Counted from the first letter of the stretch, positions 41,888 to 53,913 are shown. The stretch: 64,000 nt of DNA from Hyaloraphidium curvatum (GCA_025558095.1 JAIVFI010000017.1:372001-436000); one strand, 5' to 3'. Notes: generated from the letters alone by a model not told the origin. Made by a program: numbers and translations.

Positions 41888-43703
41888 ATGCTGCCCCGCG
41901 CGCTGTGGGCCGCGGCCGCGCGGCCCGGCGTCGCGCCGCGGTGGGCCGCCTTTGCTCGCCGCGGCCTCGCCACGGCGGCGCGCGCCGCGCACGAGCCGTC
42001 CTTCACCGCGCCGCCGGCGACGACCCGCGTCACCACGCTTCCGAACGGCCTGCGCGTCGCCACGGAGGACCTGCCCGGCCACTTCTACGCGGTCGGCGTG
42101 TACGTCGACGCGGGCACGCGCAACGAGTGCGACGCGGGCGCGGCCGGCCCCGGATCGGTCAGCACCGAGGGCGTGGCACATCTGCTGGACAGGATGGCCT
42201 TCAAGGTGGGCTCTCTGCGCAGGATATCCAGATCGGCACATCGCTGGCATGCCGAAGGCCCGTGATCTCTGCGGAACGCGGTGTCAATGCCGCCGCCTGC
42301 GATCTGGCGTCCCGTCCCACCAACTGACGCCGTTCCGTTTACAGTCGACCGAGAACCACACATCGTCGGACCTGGTCCAACAGTTTGAGCTGTTGGGCGG
42401 CAACGTCGTCGCGCACTCGTCGCGCGAGTCCATCATCTACCAGGCCTGCGTCTTCCCCAAGGATCTGGAGACCATTGTCCGCCTCTTCTCCGAGGTCATC
42501 CTGCGGCCGGCCATGATCCCGTCGGAGCTGGACGAGGTCCGCGAATCGACGCTTTGGGAGATTGGCGAGCTGCAGAACAAGCCCGACATGGTGCTCCCCG
42601 AGATCCTCCACCAGGTCGCCTATGGCGGCAAGGACGGCCACCCCAACACCGTGGGCCGCCCACTGCTCGTCAGCCCGGAACGGCTGCAGAGCATATCCGT
42701 GGATGCGATCCAGGAGTTCCGACAGCAGTGGTTCACGCCGAACCGGATGGTGGTCGCCGGGATCGGCATGCCGCACGACGAGCTGGTCAAGCTCGCCGAG
42801 GCGCACTTTGGCTCGATGAAGGCCCCGAGCCAGGACCTGCTGGCGAGCCAGTCGCGGCTCGCCCTGCCTGCGACCTACACGGGCGGTGTGCTCCACATCA
42901 ACACCCTGGAGCACCCGCTGCCCCCCGCCAACCCCGACCACCCGCACCTGACCCACGTCCACATCGCCTTCGAGGCCCTCCCCATGACGGACCCGGACAT
43001 CTATCCGCTGGCGACGCTCAACACCATGATGGGCGGCGGCGGCTCCTTCTCGGCCGGCGGCCCCGGCAAGGGCATGTACTCGCGGCTGTACACGCGCGTG
43101 CTCAACCGGCACCACTGGATGGAGAACTGCCAGATGTTCAACTTCTCCTACCTGGACACGGGCCTCTTCGGCATCCAGGCCAGCGTGCCCAGCGAGCGCG
43201 GCGCCCACGCGCGCGTGCTGGGCGTGCTGTGCGAGCAGCTACAGGGCATGACGGAGCGCATCGGCGCCGAGGAGCTTCAGCGGGCAAAGAACCAGCTGCG
43301 GTCCAACCTGCTCATGTCGCTCGAGAGCAAGGTGGTGGAGCTCGAGGACGTGGGGCGGCAGGTGCTTGCGCACGGCCGCCGCGTGGGCGCGTTCGAAATG
43401 TGCGAGCTGATCGGCAGGATCACGGAGGACGACGTGCGCAGGGTGGCCAGGCGCACGGTGTGGGGGATGGACCTGCCGGCGTCCACGGTGGGACCGAACG
43501 CGCATCCGGCGCTAAGGGACTCGAAGCCGTCGATCAGGACCGGCACGGGGGAGCCGACCGTGGTGGTGCAGGCGCCGCTGAAGCAGGGCGATCCGCTCTG
43601 GGATGTTGAGGCCACGTTCAAGCAGTACCGGATCGGGAGGAAGAACAGCGGGCTCGGCAAGATTCCGGGACTGAGGAGGTTGTTCGGGCGGGCGGAGGCG
43701 TGA
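41888..43703 (+). CDS. MAS2: Mitochondrial processing peptidase alpha subunit
   Basis: The alpha subunit recognises presequences so that the beta subunit can cleave imported mitochondrial precursors. Exon 1 (41888-42205) encodes an Arg/Ala presequence and the TTLPNGLRVATEDL start of the M16 fold. After a 139-nt intron, exon 2 (42345-43703) completes 558 residues. The join gives LLDRMAFKSTENHTSSDLV, matching the LLDRLAFKST motif of this subunit. The catalytic HxxEH of beta subunits is absent, as expected: the equivalent region reads EGVAHLL. The flexible glycine-rich substrate loop GGGGSFSAGGPGKGM (about 336-350) is diagnostic for alpha. QASVPSERGAH and the closing helices also fit. Confidence 0.93.
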
Positions 43704-43791
43704 TTTGTTGGCAGCCCCGGTCAATACATCCCCCATCGCGAGCGGAGTGATGTGTCGGCGCGCCGAGCCACCCACTCCACCTCTTCGCGCG

Positions 43792-45106
43792 ATGCGCGCG
43801 AACGCGGCACTTGCGACGTGTTTGACCCGTCCGAGGCCGCGTTTGAGACGGATCCCGACGGCGCAGAGCGTGTGCTGCGCGGGATTACTGCCTCCGGCGC
43901 CATCCGAGCGCCCTCCCGTGCTCGCTCAGCGCCGGACCTACGCGAAGCACAGCTTCACGGCCGCTCCCGTTGATCTCGCCTTCGACGAATATGGTCCCGA
44001 GCTTACGGCGGATCGGACCGCGCCGATTGTCATCCTGCATGGCTTGTTTGGCTCGAAACGCAACTGGCGCGGCCCGGCAAAGGCTCTGGCTTCAAAGGCC
44101 AAGACGCACGTCTTTGCGCTGGATCTGAGGAACCATGGGAACTCTCCGCACACTGCCGACATGGATTACGAATCGATGGCCAGGTGTGCGACGCCACTGG
44201 ACTTGAAATACTTGGGTCTCTCATGTCCCCTGTCTCTCTCTCCTTCCTGCTCTTGCGCTGCAGCGACGTGGCGCACTTCATAGAGTCCAAGGGGCTTCCT
44301 CCACCGACCTTGCTAGGGCACTCCATGGGAGGAAAGGTCGCCATGACCCTCGGGTCGGTTGACTTTGTCCGCCAGCCTCACGCGGGCTTCTGACTAGCGA
44401 CCAACCTCCCGATTGTGACCAGGCTCCGGAATTCGAAATTGACGCACTCGCTTATCGTCGCCGACATGGCTCCAGTGGCTACGAAGCCCACGTCGTTGTT
44501 TCAGAACTACGCCAGGGCCCTCCGGAAGCTGGCAGCCGCAAAGCCCGACGATCTGAAGCACGCGGACCAGCTTCTTGCGGCTGATGTTCCGGTGAGGCAC
44601 GCCGCTCGCGGTGGGCGCTGGCCATCTTAATACTTTTCAACCAGGAAAAGGGCATCCGGGCTTTCCTCCTCACCAACTTCCAACCCGATGCCACCCTCGG
44701 GCACCTAGTTCCCCTTCCAAACCTCGACGCGATCGCCCAACATCTGGACAACATCTTTGATTTCCCCGAGGGCAAAAGTCCCACCTCGCACTACAACAAG
44801 CCGTGCCTCTTCATCGCCGGCGCCAACAGCAACTACGTCAATCCGTCCCACAAGGACATCTATGCCAAGCTTTTCCCCACCGTAGAGATTGTGCAGATCG
44901 CCGGCGCAGGGTGAGTCGGTTTCACGCGCATGTTGCTTGCTGCTGACCATCGCGCAAGACACTGGATCCATGCTGACAAGCCTCATGAGTTTATAGACAC
45001 GGTGGTCCGGTTCATAGGCCACGGGCACAGGCCGGACCGCGTTGTCGTGACGGACAAGGAACGGTTCAGCTCCCACAGCCACGCTCCCCATGATCGGCGC
45101 AAATAG
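43792..45106 (+). CDS. Alpha/beta hydrolase, ABHD11-like
   Basis: Exons 43792-44183, 44264-44353, 44423-44591, 44645-44910 and 44959-45106 give 354 residues. The N-terminus is Arg-rich and probably a mitochondrial presequence. An in-frame ATG at 43750 would add 14 residues. Hydrolase signatures are PIVILHGLFGSKRNWRG (oxyanion loop), VFALDLRNHGNSPH, the nucleophile elbow GHSMGGK, LIVADMAPV, CLFIAGANSNYV, and the His-containing GHWIHADKPHEF. Four introns (80, 69, 53, 48 nt) were placed by phase; intron 2 has several AG choices and was fixed by restoring AMTLGLRNSKLTHSL. Human ABHD11 protects lipoylated 2-oxoglutarate dehydrogenase in mitochondria; the yeast counterpart Imo32 is also mitochondrial. 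Confidence 0.85.
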
Positions 45107-45142
45107 AACCATAGATCATCGTGCGTACATACTGCCATGATG

Positions 45143-46811
45143 TCAGTCAAAGACTCTTCCTTCCGAGCAATAGCCCTTCCATGGCAGAACAGTCTCCTCC
45201 AGCAGGTACTCTGCAATACGCTTCCCGTCGAAACGCACCCCCTCCTTGCCCTCGGTGTAGTGGAAGCAGTCCGGCGGCGGCACCAAGAAAGCCTCCGACG
45301 CAAAGCACGCCGCATCGTCGAAGGGCGCGGCCTCGACGACGTGCGGGTTCGCTGTGACAGGCTCCGGAGCCTTGGTGTCCGCGGTGGTGGAGTTGCCATC
45401 CGCCGTGGCCGAATTGGCCTCTTCGGGAGCGGGCGCGTCCGGCGGCATTGGGGCCGGGGGGTCGGCCGGAGCCTCAACCTTCTCCCCAACGACCTTCTCC
45501 CCGTCCAGCCGGACCCGCCAACGCCTCCGCCAGCACGAGCCCCAGCGCACGGCTTCCTGCGCCCGCTTCGTGTACGCCTCTCCGTTGTCGTGGAACTTGC
45601 CCAGACTCCAGTGCCGCGATCCGACGAAAAAGTCCCAGTTCCGGAAGTTCTCAGGGGAGTTATCCCGATACGCAGACACTAGAAATCAGTCAGCATAAGT
45701 GCTCGAACGACAAGCGTCCAAGAGGACTCACGAGGATACGGGAAATGCAGAAAGGAGGTCGGGAACCAGCCACACATCAGGCCCTTGTTCTCAGGTATCC
45801 GGCCCAAATCAGTCTGCAAGGGGCACTTTTGGGCGCTGAACGCCTCGGGCGTTGTGTTGAACATGAAATTGCCCATGGCGTTGAACTCGGACATGCTGCC
45901 CGAGGACTTGAGTCCGGCAACGAAAACCGTGGAGAAGGGTTCGCGGTAGGGGATCTTGTGGTAGTCGTACATCGCCTTGCGCAGCTTGGGAAGCATCGAT
46001 TTGGGTGCCAGAGGAGGATAGGCCTTGACACCTGGGTGAAGCGGTCAGAGCTTTCGCACAGAGGAAAGAGCGAGCGACGCCTACCGAAAACGTGGGGGTT
46101 AATTCCTATTGCAGCCCGCGCACCGGGGCCCCATTCGTCCGACCCTTCGCCATAGAACCACAGCGGCTTCCCCTCGTCGTCAAACAGTGACCGGCATGTG
46201 ACCGGCAAAGCGAGCAGCGTGTCCGAATCGAGGAACAGGATGAAGTCGGCTTCCTCGCGTACGTAAAGGTCGGCGGTCAAGCGGGCGTACTGGTGCTTGA
46301 ACTTTTTGTCCCACGGAAAGTCGGTGAAGAACGTGTCCTCGAGCAGCCACACCTTGTACGCGTGCTTGCGCGGCAGACCGATGTTAAAGGGCGGGAAAGC
46401 CTCTCCGGTCGCCGCCGGACGCGTAAAGAGGATGTGAATGATGCCGATACACGGCAGTAGCTCGTCCAGCGAAGCCATGGCGAGGTGGAACATGGCGATT
46501 TCCGAGGTCGTGGACCCCACGTTGATGTGAATGTCGATGTTTCCGAAAGGGCACGAAGGCTTCCGCGCGGGACCCGTTTCGAAGCGGTCCGGCTTCGGTC
46601 TAAGGCCAGGTTCGTCCGGGAACTCGGTCTGCGGCGCGTCCGGGACCCGGGGCCGCGAGGAAGTCCACACCGACGATACCGCCGAGCTCCGCGGATCATA
46701 GGAAGTCAAAGAAAGCACGTTCCATCCCACGATGGCCAGCAGAAGCGCCACGGCAACGCTTCCCCATATTTGCTGCGGCCGCCAGGCGCCGATGGAGCCC
46801 TGGTCAGACAT
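45143..46811 (-). CDS. Type II membrane glycosyltransferase-like protein with DxD motif
   Basis: Exons 46811-46085, 46031-45732 and 45678-45143 (two 53-nt introns) give 520 residues. A single span at about 15-36 near the N-terminus, with a short cytosolic tail, suggests a Golgi type II protein. The lumenal part has a GT-A-like layout: IDIHINVGSTTSEIAMFHLA, KVWLLEDTFF, YARLTADLYV, and DFILFLDSDTLL with a DSD at 195-197 that could bind a metal-nucleotide sugar. LWFYGEGSDEWGPGARAAIG and the segment around ENKGLMCGWFPTSFLHFPYP may form the acceptor site. An acidic Ala/Pro insert interrupts the C-terminal third. I do not recognise the exact CAZy family. Glycosyltransferase activity is an inference. 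Confidence 0.65.
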
Positions 46812-47130
46812 TGACCTCCGGGGGGGCCGGCCGAGGGCGTAGGCAGTCTAAGGAATGAAACCTTCGAGCGCTCATGCGGCGGAACCGTGCCGCAGAGGGC
46901 CGGCGGCGAACGTGTCGCCGAGGAATGCACCGCCGCCGGCGTGACTGCCTTTTGAGAGGCCGTGCCTGATGCTAGTGCGAACGCGACGCTAAGACTGCTG
47001 GCGTATGCAGCACCCGCTGCTTGCGGCCTAATCGTCCAGGGAACGGTGGCGGGCAGCGGGGGCGCTTCCGTTGGTCTTGTAGGACGTGATTCCTTGTGGG
47101 CCGAACCTTGCGGGGGACAGGCCTCCCGGG
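46812..47130. other. Divergent intergenic region
   Basis: 319 nt between the start codons of the glycosyltransferase-like gene and the exonuclease gene. It should contain both promoters. No gene or motif is recognised. Confidence 0.4.
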
Positions 47131-48717
47131 ATGTTCAAGACTGGAGCCTTTAAGCACATTGCATGCCCGTATTTTCCGGACTGCTACCGTGGTCTCGACT
47201 GCTGGTTCGACCATCGGTTGCCGAAGCCGCCAGTGGAACCTGCGGAGCAGCTGGCTGCTGCGAAGCGGACAGCTCCCCCAGAGACCAAAGCCGATGTCGT
47301 GGAACCGGAGGCTAAGCGCAGGAAGCTGCAGAATGGCTACGATGGGCTCGATTCGACGATTGCTCCGCCTAAAGAAGCTCGTGTGGAGCCGAAGGCGCCC
47401 TCGCATTCGCGGGTGACGGTCGTCGAGCGGACGAAACCGAAGCCCGCGCCCGCACCGGCTCCGAAGAAGCCGGCCAAGGCGCCGACCGATGCGGAAAAGC
47501 CGCCGTTTGTGGCGCTGCATGTGCACAACAAGGTGCCGATACACACCCGCCAAAAGGCGGTCGACAAGTTCTTCGAGGAGTTTCGCCGGATCTACGGCCC
47601 GAAAGTGCTCGCTGACGTGCCGGATCTGGCCCATCGGCACGCGTTGGAGCAGGAGGAGAGGGTGCACGAGAAATCTACTGCCCTGACGTACAAGCAGGAG
47701 GCGGCAAACATGCTCGGTCGGCTGCGCAGACGGCCGCACGCGCAGTCTGCGGACGACGTGGGCATCGAAGGGGAGTACAAGTCGCCGGAGGAGCGCGAGC
47801 GAGATCGGGTGCCGAAAGTCATGCTGAGCGGGGAGGTGCTGAGGCCGCACATCCTGGATTCGAGGCAGCGGCAGGACTACGGGTACCTTGCGTTGGATTT
47901 CCTCGAGACCCTGGACGTGTTCGAGGAAGCCGTTAGCGAATCCCGGGAAAAAACCTGCGAGCGGTGCGGGCTGAAGTTTGCCGTCAAATCGGAGCTCTCG
48001 GAGGAGGACCTCGAAGCTTGCAAGCACCACAGGGACAGACCTCGGGTGGAGAAATCGGGCGGCGAGAAGAAGCAGGTCTACCCTTGCTGCGGTGTCACGG
48101 TGGGCTCGTCCACGACGCAGGCTGGCTGCAGCACCGGGCCACACGTCTTTATCGAGACGGATTCGGCGCTGCTGCATTCTTCCTCGCCTTTTTCCAGTCT
48201 TCCCGATCGGACCGAGGGAACTGAGAAGGCGGATGTCGTGGGCTTGGACTGTGAGATGGTGTTTACCTCCCTCGGCTTCGAGGTCGCGCGGGCGTCGCTG
48301 GTGGACGGAAAAGGAGAGGTCTTGCTCGACGCTTTCGTGCGGCCTCGTGGGAGCATCATCGACCTCAACACGCGTTGGAGCGGGATCACGCCCGAACATA
48401 TCGAGCGCCCGGACGCCCTGACGTTCGAGGGCCTGCGCACCCGCATGGCAGAACTGATGGACGCCGAGACCGTCATCGTCGGCCACGGCTTGGAGAACGA
48501 TCTGCGGGTGCTGAGGCTCCTCCACGAGCCGATTGTCGACACCGCCGTGCTCTTCCCGCACCCCAAAGGGCTCCCCATGCGGAACGGACTCCGGTTCCTC
48601 AGCGAACGCCACCTGGGGCGCCTGGTGCAGCAGGGAGGGGCGGGCCACGATTCGGTAGAAGATGCGATCTGTGCTCTGCAGCTCGCCGCGCACTTCCTCA
48701 AGCAGAACAAGAGCTGA
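47131..48717 (+). CDS. REX-type 3'-5' RNA exonuclease (DEDDh), CCCH finger
   Basis: The 528-residue frame has no intron. The N-terminus carries a CCCH zinc finger, CPYFPDCYRGLDCWFDH (residues 11-27). The middle has a CxxC...C region (CERCGLKF) and a further Cys/His cluster (CCGVTVGSSTTQAGC), as in REXO1/Rex3 proteins. The nuclease domain occupies the last 170 residues. Its catalytic acids are in GLDCEM (ExoI, about 371-376), GHGLENDLRVLRL (ExoII) and HDSVEDA (ExoIII). SIIDLNTRWSGITPEH is the typical loop before ExoII. Such enzymes trim the 3' ends of 5S rRNA, tRNA, snRNA or RNase MRP RNA in the nucleus. REXO1 or Rex3 is the nearest guess; the two cannot be separated by eye. Confidence 0.88.
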   Translation: MFKTGAFKHIACPYFPDCYRGLDCWFDHRLPKPPVEPAEQLAAAKRTAPPETKADVVEPEAKRRKLQNGYDGLDSTIAPPKEARVEPKAPSHSRVTVVERTKPKPAPAPAPKKPAKAPTDAEKPPFVALHVHNKVPIHTRQKAVDKFFEEFRRIYGPKVLADVPDLAHRHALEQEERVHEKSTALTYKQEAANMLGRLRRRPHAQSADDVGIEGEYKSPEERERDRVPKVMLSGEVLRPHILDSRQRQDYGYLALDFLETLDVFEEAVSESREKTCERCGLKFAVKSELSEEDLEACKHHRDRPRVEKSGGEKKQVYPCCGVTVGSSTTQAGCSTGPHVFIETDSALLHSSSPFSSLPDRTEGTEKADVVGLDCEMVFTSLGFEVARASLVDGKGEVLLDAFVRPRGSIIDLNTRWSGITPEHIERPDALTFEGLRTRMAELMDAETVIVGHGLENDLRVLRLLHEPIVDTAVLFPHPKGLPMRNGLRFLSERHLGRLVQQGGAGHDSVEDAICALQLAAHFLKQNKS

Positions 48718-48732
48718 TGTACATCGGCTGAT

Positions 48733-49159
48733 CTACTCCCTGGCGTACTGTGCCGCGAGATCGCCCATCTGTCGCGTGCGATCTGTCAGCTTTGCTGTTC
48801 TCGGCGTCCGTTGCGAAAGGCTCACGTGGGTCTTGTCGAATCGAGCAAGCAGCTCCCTCTCCGCAGCCGATCCTCCGATCTGTCCGCCCCGCACGAATGA
48901 GAATAGCGTCACGAACGTGAAGACCGTGACCTTGGGCAGGGGCGAAAGGCTTCGGTACCACGGGACCTGCGCCCTCAGAAGCCGGTTGCCGAGGCTTGGA
49001 GCGAATCAGCTGCAGCGGCGAGCGAGCGAGCTCCGCAACGTCGTACGTCAGACCGAGGGCAGATGCAGCTCCCCATTCAATGGCCTGCTTCTTGGCTCTG
49101 GCCTCGACTGGCGACGGGTTAACCGAGGCGAGGCGACGGATCCGGCGACCGTACTGCAT
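48733..49159 (-). CDS. Small single-span membrane protein, 116 aa, unknown
   Basis: Exons 49159-49043 and 48966-48733, with a 73-nt intron, give 116 residues. After splicing the sequence reads LGLTYDVPWYRSLSPLPK, then a hydrophobic span VTVFTFVTLFSFV. GGQIGGSAAERELLARFDKT follows, with a basic end that includes RQMGDLAAQYARE. The two parts are in different frames and only read sensibly when joined; the C-terminal part has none of the bias of a shadow frame. The donor (GAC|GTTGCG) is weak, so the exact border may differ. The basic N-terminus and single span would suit a mitochondrial inner-membrane or ER protein. No family is recognised. The stop lies 15 nt from that of the exonuclease gene. 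Confidence 0.5.
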
Positions 49160-49366
49160 TCGCGATCTCCGTGAGAAATGCTCTTGATGCGGCCGGGCAT
49201 TTCCCTCCAGGAGGACATCGTGACAGATGGCGCTATGGTCGAGGACGGGTTGCCCGCGGCGTGACCGGAAGTGGGCGAATGACGTGTCACTTCGAGTCCG
49301 TCGCCAAAGGTCGGCGGTCCAACGGTCCCAACGCGCACATCAACTCCTTGCCGAAATGCCGGCCGG

Positions 49367-52300
49367 ATGTCGGACTGCATTTTGATTCCCGACGGCGCGT
49401 CTTCCGACCGACGGCCCGCGCCCGGCCCTCCGCCCCGCACGAACCCCGACGCGTCGGGTTCAGCGCGCACCAACCGCGCTCCCGGCCACGCGCACGCGCA
49501 GCCGCCCTCCGCCGCCGCCGCGACCTTTGTGCCCGCCGCGTCCGTCGGGCAGCCGGCCGCGAATCGCACGCTCTCGCCGGGCAAAGGGCGCTCGGGCGCG
49601 CTGACCTCGAGGGCGCGCCTTCCCGACCCGGGGCTCGCGGCCGCAAGACCACCGCGTGGGCCGCGCGACGCGAATTTCATCTCCCGCGAACACAAGCCCC
49701 TCGCCGACGCGGGAGGCTCGGGGCGCGAGCGGTCGCTCTCGGTCAACAGCGCGGACGCAGGCGCCGAACAGGAAGACCACCTCCTCCTGGATTACTTGGC
49801 GGAGCTCGGGGAAGCCGCTCCCCTCTCCCGCCAGCCTTCACCCGAAAGAGACGCCGGCGCGGGGGTTCTCCCGAGCCCGACGACTCCGTGGACGCCTGAC
49901 GCCGGAGCCATGCCGACCACCGATGCCGAGCCGTCGCCGGCTGCCGACACGCCGGAAGCTTCTCCCGTCTCGCCGTTGCCGGAGCAACCGATCAAGGGCA
50001 TCGTTGGGACGACCGCGGACAAGAAGTACGATGACGCCGGCGGCTTCGAGCGGTTGAAGGAGGTGAAGGCCATTCTCGTGACCCATACGTGCTCTGCTCA
50101 TCGACGGATTGGCAAACAGTTCAACATGGACAGCTTTTTGGCCACGATTCAGAAGATGGGAGCCAAGGGTCTGGCTCGAAACCGGCAGCGCGGGATCCTC
50201 AAGGATCTCGCGAAGGAAATGGAGGCCAAGATCTGCGACAATCTCAAGGTTCTCGCGCCTTTCGTCGCCCAGAACACTGGTGATTGGAAAGCGATAGGTG
50301 CGATTTTGCCGCGCGTGCAGGGCAACGACATCACTCACTCGGTTCTCGCATAAGATCCCACCCCGTCGTTGCCTCCCAAGCTGGCCCAACAGCTCCAGAC
50401 TTTCCTCAGCAGCTTCCACCACGACGAGCTCGCGGTTCTTTACATGAACTCCCTCTACGCCGCCGTGACCAGCGAGCTCCTGGACGTCAAGGTCCACCAC
50501 GCCGGCTCCGGGGCCTCGGATCGCCGCATCCTGATGCGCCTTATCGAAGGGATCGTTCCCGAGGTCCTGTACCGCGAGCTTCCTTCCGATTTGGACGCGG
50601 AGGCAGAGAGGGGCAAATCCGTTCTCGAGGTGGTGTGGAAGAAGGCGCAGGGCGACGAAATCGAGACCCTCGGAGGTTACGTTGCCTGGGCAATGTCCAA
50701 CCAGCGCGCGGATGTCGGCGCTCCGGCAACGGAAAAGTCGCCCAAGCAGCGCGCTGGACTGCTCCCGCCGCGGACCGTAGCGGCGTTCTACAGGTGCTTC
50801 CTGGAGGACCACGCGATCGTCGAGCTCGAGATGGATGCTTCAGCATTCCCGCTTTGGCTCGGGCTCATCTGCGGAACGACCATGGACTGCTTGAAGCAGC
50901 TGACGAATCCGAACCTCCGCAACGTTTCGTACAAGTTCCCAGGACACATTCCCCGGGATCAGTTTGAGGCGCATCTCAAGTACGTGTCCAAAGCGCGGAT
51001 CGGGCTCGCCAAATCTGGAGGCAGGTCGGGCACTCGGAGAGCGCCCAAGGAAGGCGGGAAGACTGTCGATCCGGTGAAGATGCAGGTCGACCTGTACGAG
51101 GGTTGCAAGGTACGAGGTTGCCTGGCTGCACAGCACGCTCCGAGCTGACCGTGGTGCAGGCAGCACTCTTTCCTCCTGCTTCGGTCGCTCAGGAAAAGGC
51201 AGCCGGGGACGCTTCGCTTGCTGCTCTCGTCCTCGACGATGGAGGGAGCGACGTCTCGCAGCCAAAGCTCTTTGAGACCTGGTACGCGGCGCAGAAGAAG
51301 AACGCGGCCGTGCCCTACGTCGGCCCCGAGTACCAGAGCCTGCTACTGGCGCTCCTCGCCAGCCGGAACGAGCCCGGGGTGTATCTTGCTTGGACGAGGA
51401 TTGCGGGAGATGACTGGGCTGGGAATGGCGCGTTCATTGCCTTCCTGGAGTCTGTTGCGCGCCAGAGAAAGGCGGCACGGGGAGCAGGGCTTCCGGATCT
51501 GCCCACCGCGAAGGACAGGTGGACCTCGCTCGACAAGAGGCGCCTCAAGCACGCTCTGGAGGGCTTCGCCAACAGCGCAGCCTTGGAACTGGACGATCTG
51601 ACGAAGCGGAAGCGCCTTGGGAAGCAGAGCGATGGCGACGGAGCCCGCAGGCGGCAGATCGAAGGGACTGCCAAGGGGATCTCTTCTCTGCTGGCCGCGT
51701 TCCCGCGCGAGGGTTCCATGCTCTGGGCAGTTCTCCGTTTTGCTTGGCGCATGCTGCTCTTCCTAGTGGCGATCGTGTTTGGGGTTTCTGCGTTGACAAA
51801 CGCGTTCCCGCAGCTGACGCGGATGAGGCTCAAACCGGACGCGCCGATCGTCAAGGACATCGAGGATTGCCGCGGTGTACACGGAAAGACCTGGTGCTCC
51901 GCCAGAGAAGCCACGGCATCGGCCGTGAGGGCATCGCGGGACTCGCTGAGCTCGGTCGTCGCACCGGTGTTCGAAGCGCACGTGCAGCCGCTCTACGACA
52001 ACCACGTCAGGCCCTTGTACGATGCCTACGGAGCTCCCGTGGCCCGGCAGGCGGCCGAGTACCTGCCGCAGATCCGGGACGTCTTGCAGCCCGCCGTCGT
52101 CGCTGCAGGAGCAGGCGTCCTGCAGGGCGTCACGATGCTGGAAGACACGGCCGACAACGTTGTGGGATGGACCATGAACCAGGACTGGGCAAAGCTCTCC
52201 GCCGATGGCCTTGATGCCGCACAGAAGACGGCGCGGCTGGTGCGCCAGAAGACCGGGGAAGGCTGGGAGGCCGCTAAGCCGCACGTGCTTTCGGCGACGG

Positions 52301-53913
52301 AGCGGATCGGGCTTGCCGCGCAAAGTGCTTACGACAAAGCCATGGAGGTACCGGCCCTTTCCAAAGCAGCGGGCTTCCTTCACCAGAACGTCGTCGGCCC
52401 GGTCAGCCGCACGTGGGAGGCAGTCACACCGCAGGCTAGCCTCGCGGGGGAGCTGTGGCTCAACGGCACAAAGGCAGCCTACCTTTTCCTGCGGCGCAAG
52501 CACCCCAAGTTTCCAGGAGAAACGTGGGAGCAGAAGTTTGCGGAAGAATCCGTGCTCGAGGACATCTACAATGCCGCGGACTTCCTGGCGATACGCGCCG
52601 TGGACTACTCGCGCGCAGCTCGGCACCGGCTGAGCGGATGGGGCTCGTTAGCGTGGAAGAAATGGGACGCGTTCGTGGGCTGGCTGGAGGACTCTGTCGG
52701 AATCGAGTTCGGAGACCTGGATTTAGACCTCGACTTCTCGTCATCGCCCCCTGAAGCGCCGGCAAAGGAGGAACCGGTGCCCGCCGATCCGGCTCCGGAA
52801 TTGCCTGCCGTTGAATGGGAGCCGATCGACGCGGATGACCAGGTGGAGACTTTTGAACATGCGGTGGCCGCCACCGAAGACCACGTATCTGCTGAAGAGG
52901 GTCATCTGCGGACTGGCGATTTGCATCATGGCTCTCATGACGATGCTGAGCACGTTGCAGCTAGCAGTGGCGACGAAGATACCCCAGCCTCGGAAGCAGA
53001 ACGCTCAACCGGTTTCACGGAGGCAGTATCAGGAGCCGACGCAGCCGCCGAGGACCCTCACCCGCCCGCGGAACCCGATTTGGAACTTGAGGAGCGCGTT
53101 GTCGAGGGACTCAACGAGGTGGAGCAGGAGGAGGCTCCGGCTGTCCTCGAGACTTCTGGCGAAGACATCTTCGAAGATGTCCAGGTGGAGGCCCCGGCCG
53201 TTCACACTCCCGAGCCGGATTCGGACCAGACCGACGGAATGGACTCTGTTCTGGAAGCGTGGGAACGTGACCGCGAAGCACAGGGTCAAGTAGAGTCACC
53301 ATCGCCTCCCGCTCCCGCCGATATCGGTGGCGGAGAGCCGGACGATGCTGGCAGCGACTCTGTCGGATCGGAGCAAGGACCCGCGGATGCTCCGACCAGC
53401 AGTCCATCGGGAGACGAGGAACTTGGCGACGCTTTTGCTGACATTGAGATCACGACGGAAGTCCTTGGTGGGATCTACATCCGGGTTGTCGAAAGCACTC
53501 ATTTACGTTACGACTCCGCAGACGACCCTCCGGCGGACGCTGACTTCGACAGACACATCGAAGTCGTGACGGATGCTCACGCCGAGGAGATCGGAGCCAC
53601 CGAGGACGAAATGCAACAAACGACAGCGCCTGAGGACTCCTCTTCGACCCCGGAAGAAGACGTGGCCACAGCAGCTGAATCCCATTCCGATCCCGAGCCT
53701 TCAGCGGCTGGTGATTCCGTTACCACTTCTGATGAGGCCGAGGCGACAGGGGCTGCCCAGCCATCCAACGAGGTTGAGCACGAGGCCTCCGCCAAGCCCT
53801 CCCGACGGGACAGGATGAGGAACAGATACCGTCGGATGCCCGCTGAGGATTCGGGGCACGCGGACGCCGATGCAGGTACAGAATGGAGCGAAGAGCTACC
53901 TGTTGAGGCCTAG
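49367..53913 (+). CDS. Very large single-span membrane protein, 1454 aa, acidic tail
   Basis: Exons 49367-50062, 50120-50279, 50355-51109 and 51160-53913 give 1454 residues. Residues 1-230 are disordered (Pro/Ala/Ser). A helical domain follows over about 235-780, with runs such as LAQQLQTFLSSFHHDELAVL, WLGLICGTTMDCLKQL and SLLLALLASRNEPGVYLAW. One strong span (MLWAVLRFAWRMLLFLVAIV, near residue 730) is followed by amphipathic segments rich in Tyr, Ala and Trp. The last 350 residues are extremely acidic with many Asp/Glu-Ser pairs. The general order (helical domain, one span, amphipathic helices) recalls ER protein TMEM214, but motif identity is too weak to claim it. Intron 1 (57 nt) is stop-free and a multiple of three. 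Confidence 0.6.

Noticed and set aside
42339..43208. A 289-codon minus-strand frame opposite MAS2
   Set aside because: Shadow of the MPP alpha coding sequence; His/Gly/Val-rich and without recognisable motifs.
46972..48693. A 573-codon open frame on the minus strand
   Set aside because: It is antisense to the REX-type exonuclease, whose catalytic motifs are intact; the reverse frame resembles nothing.
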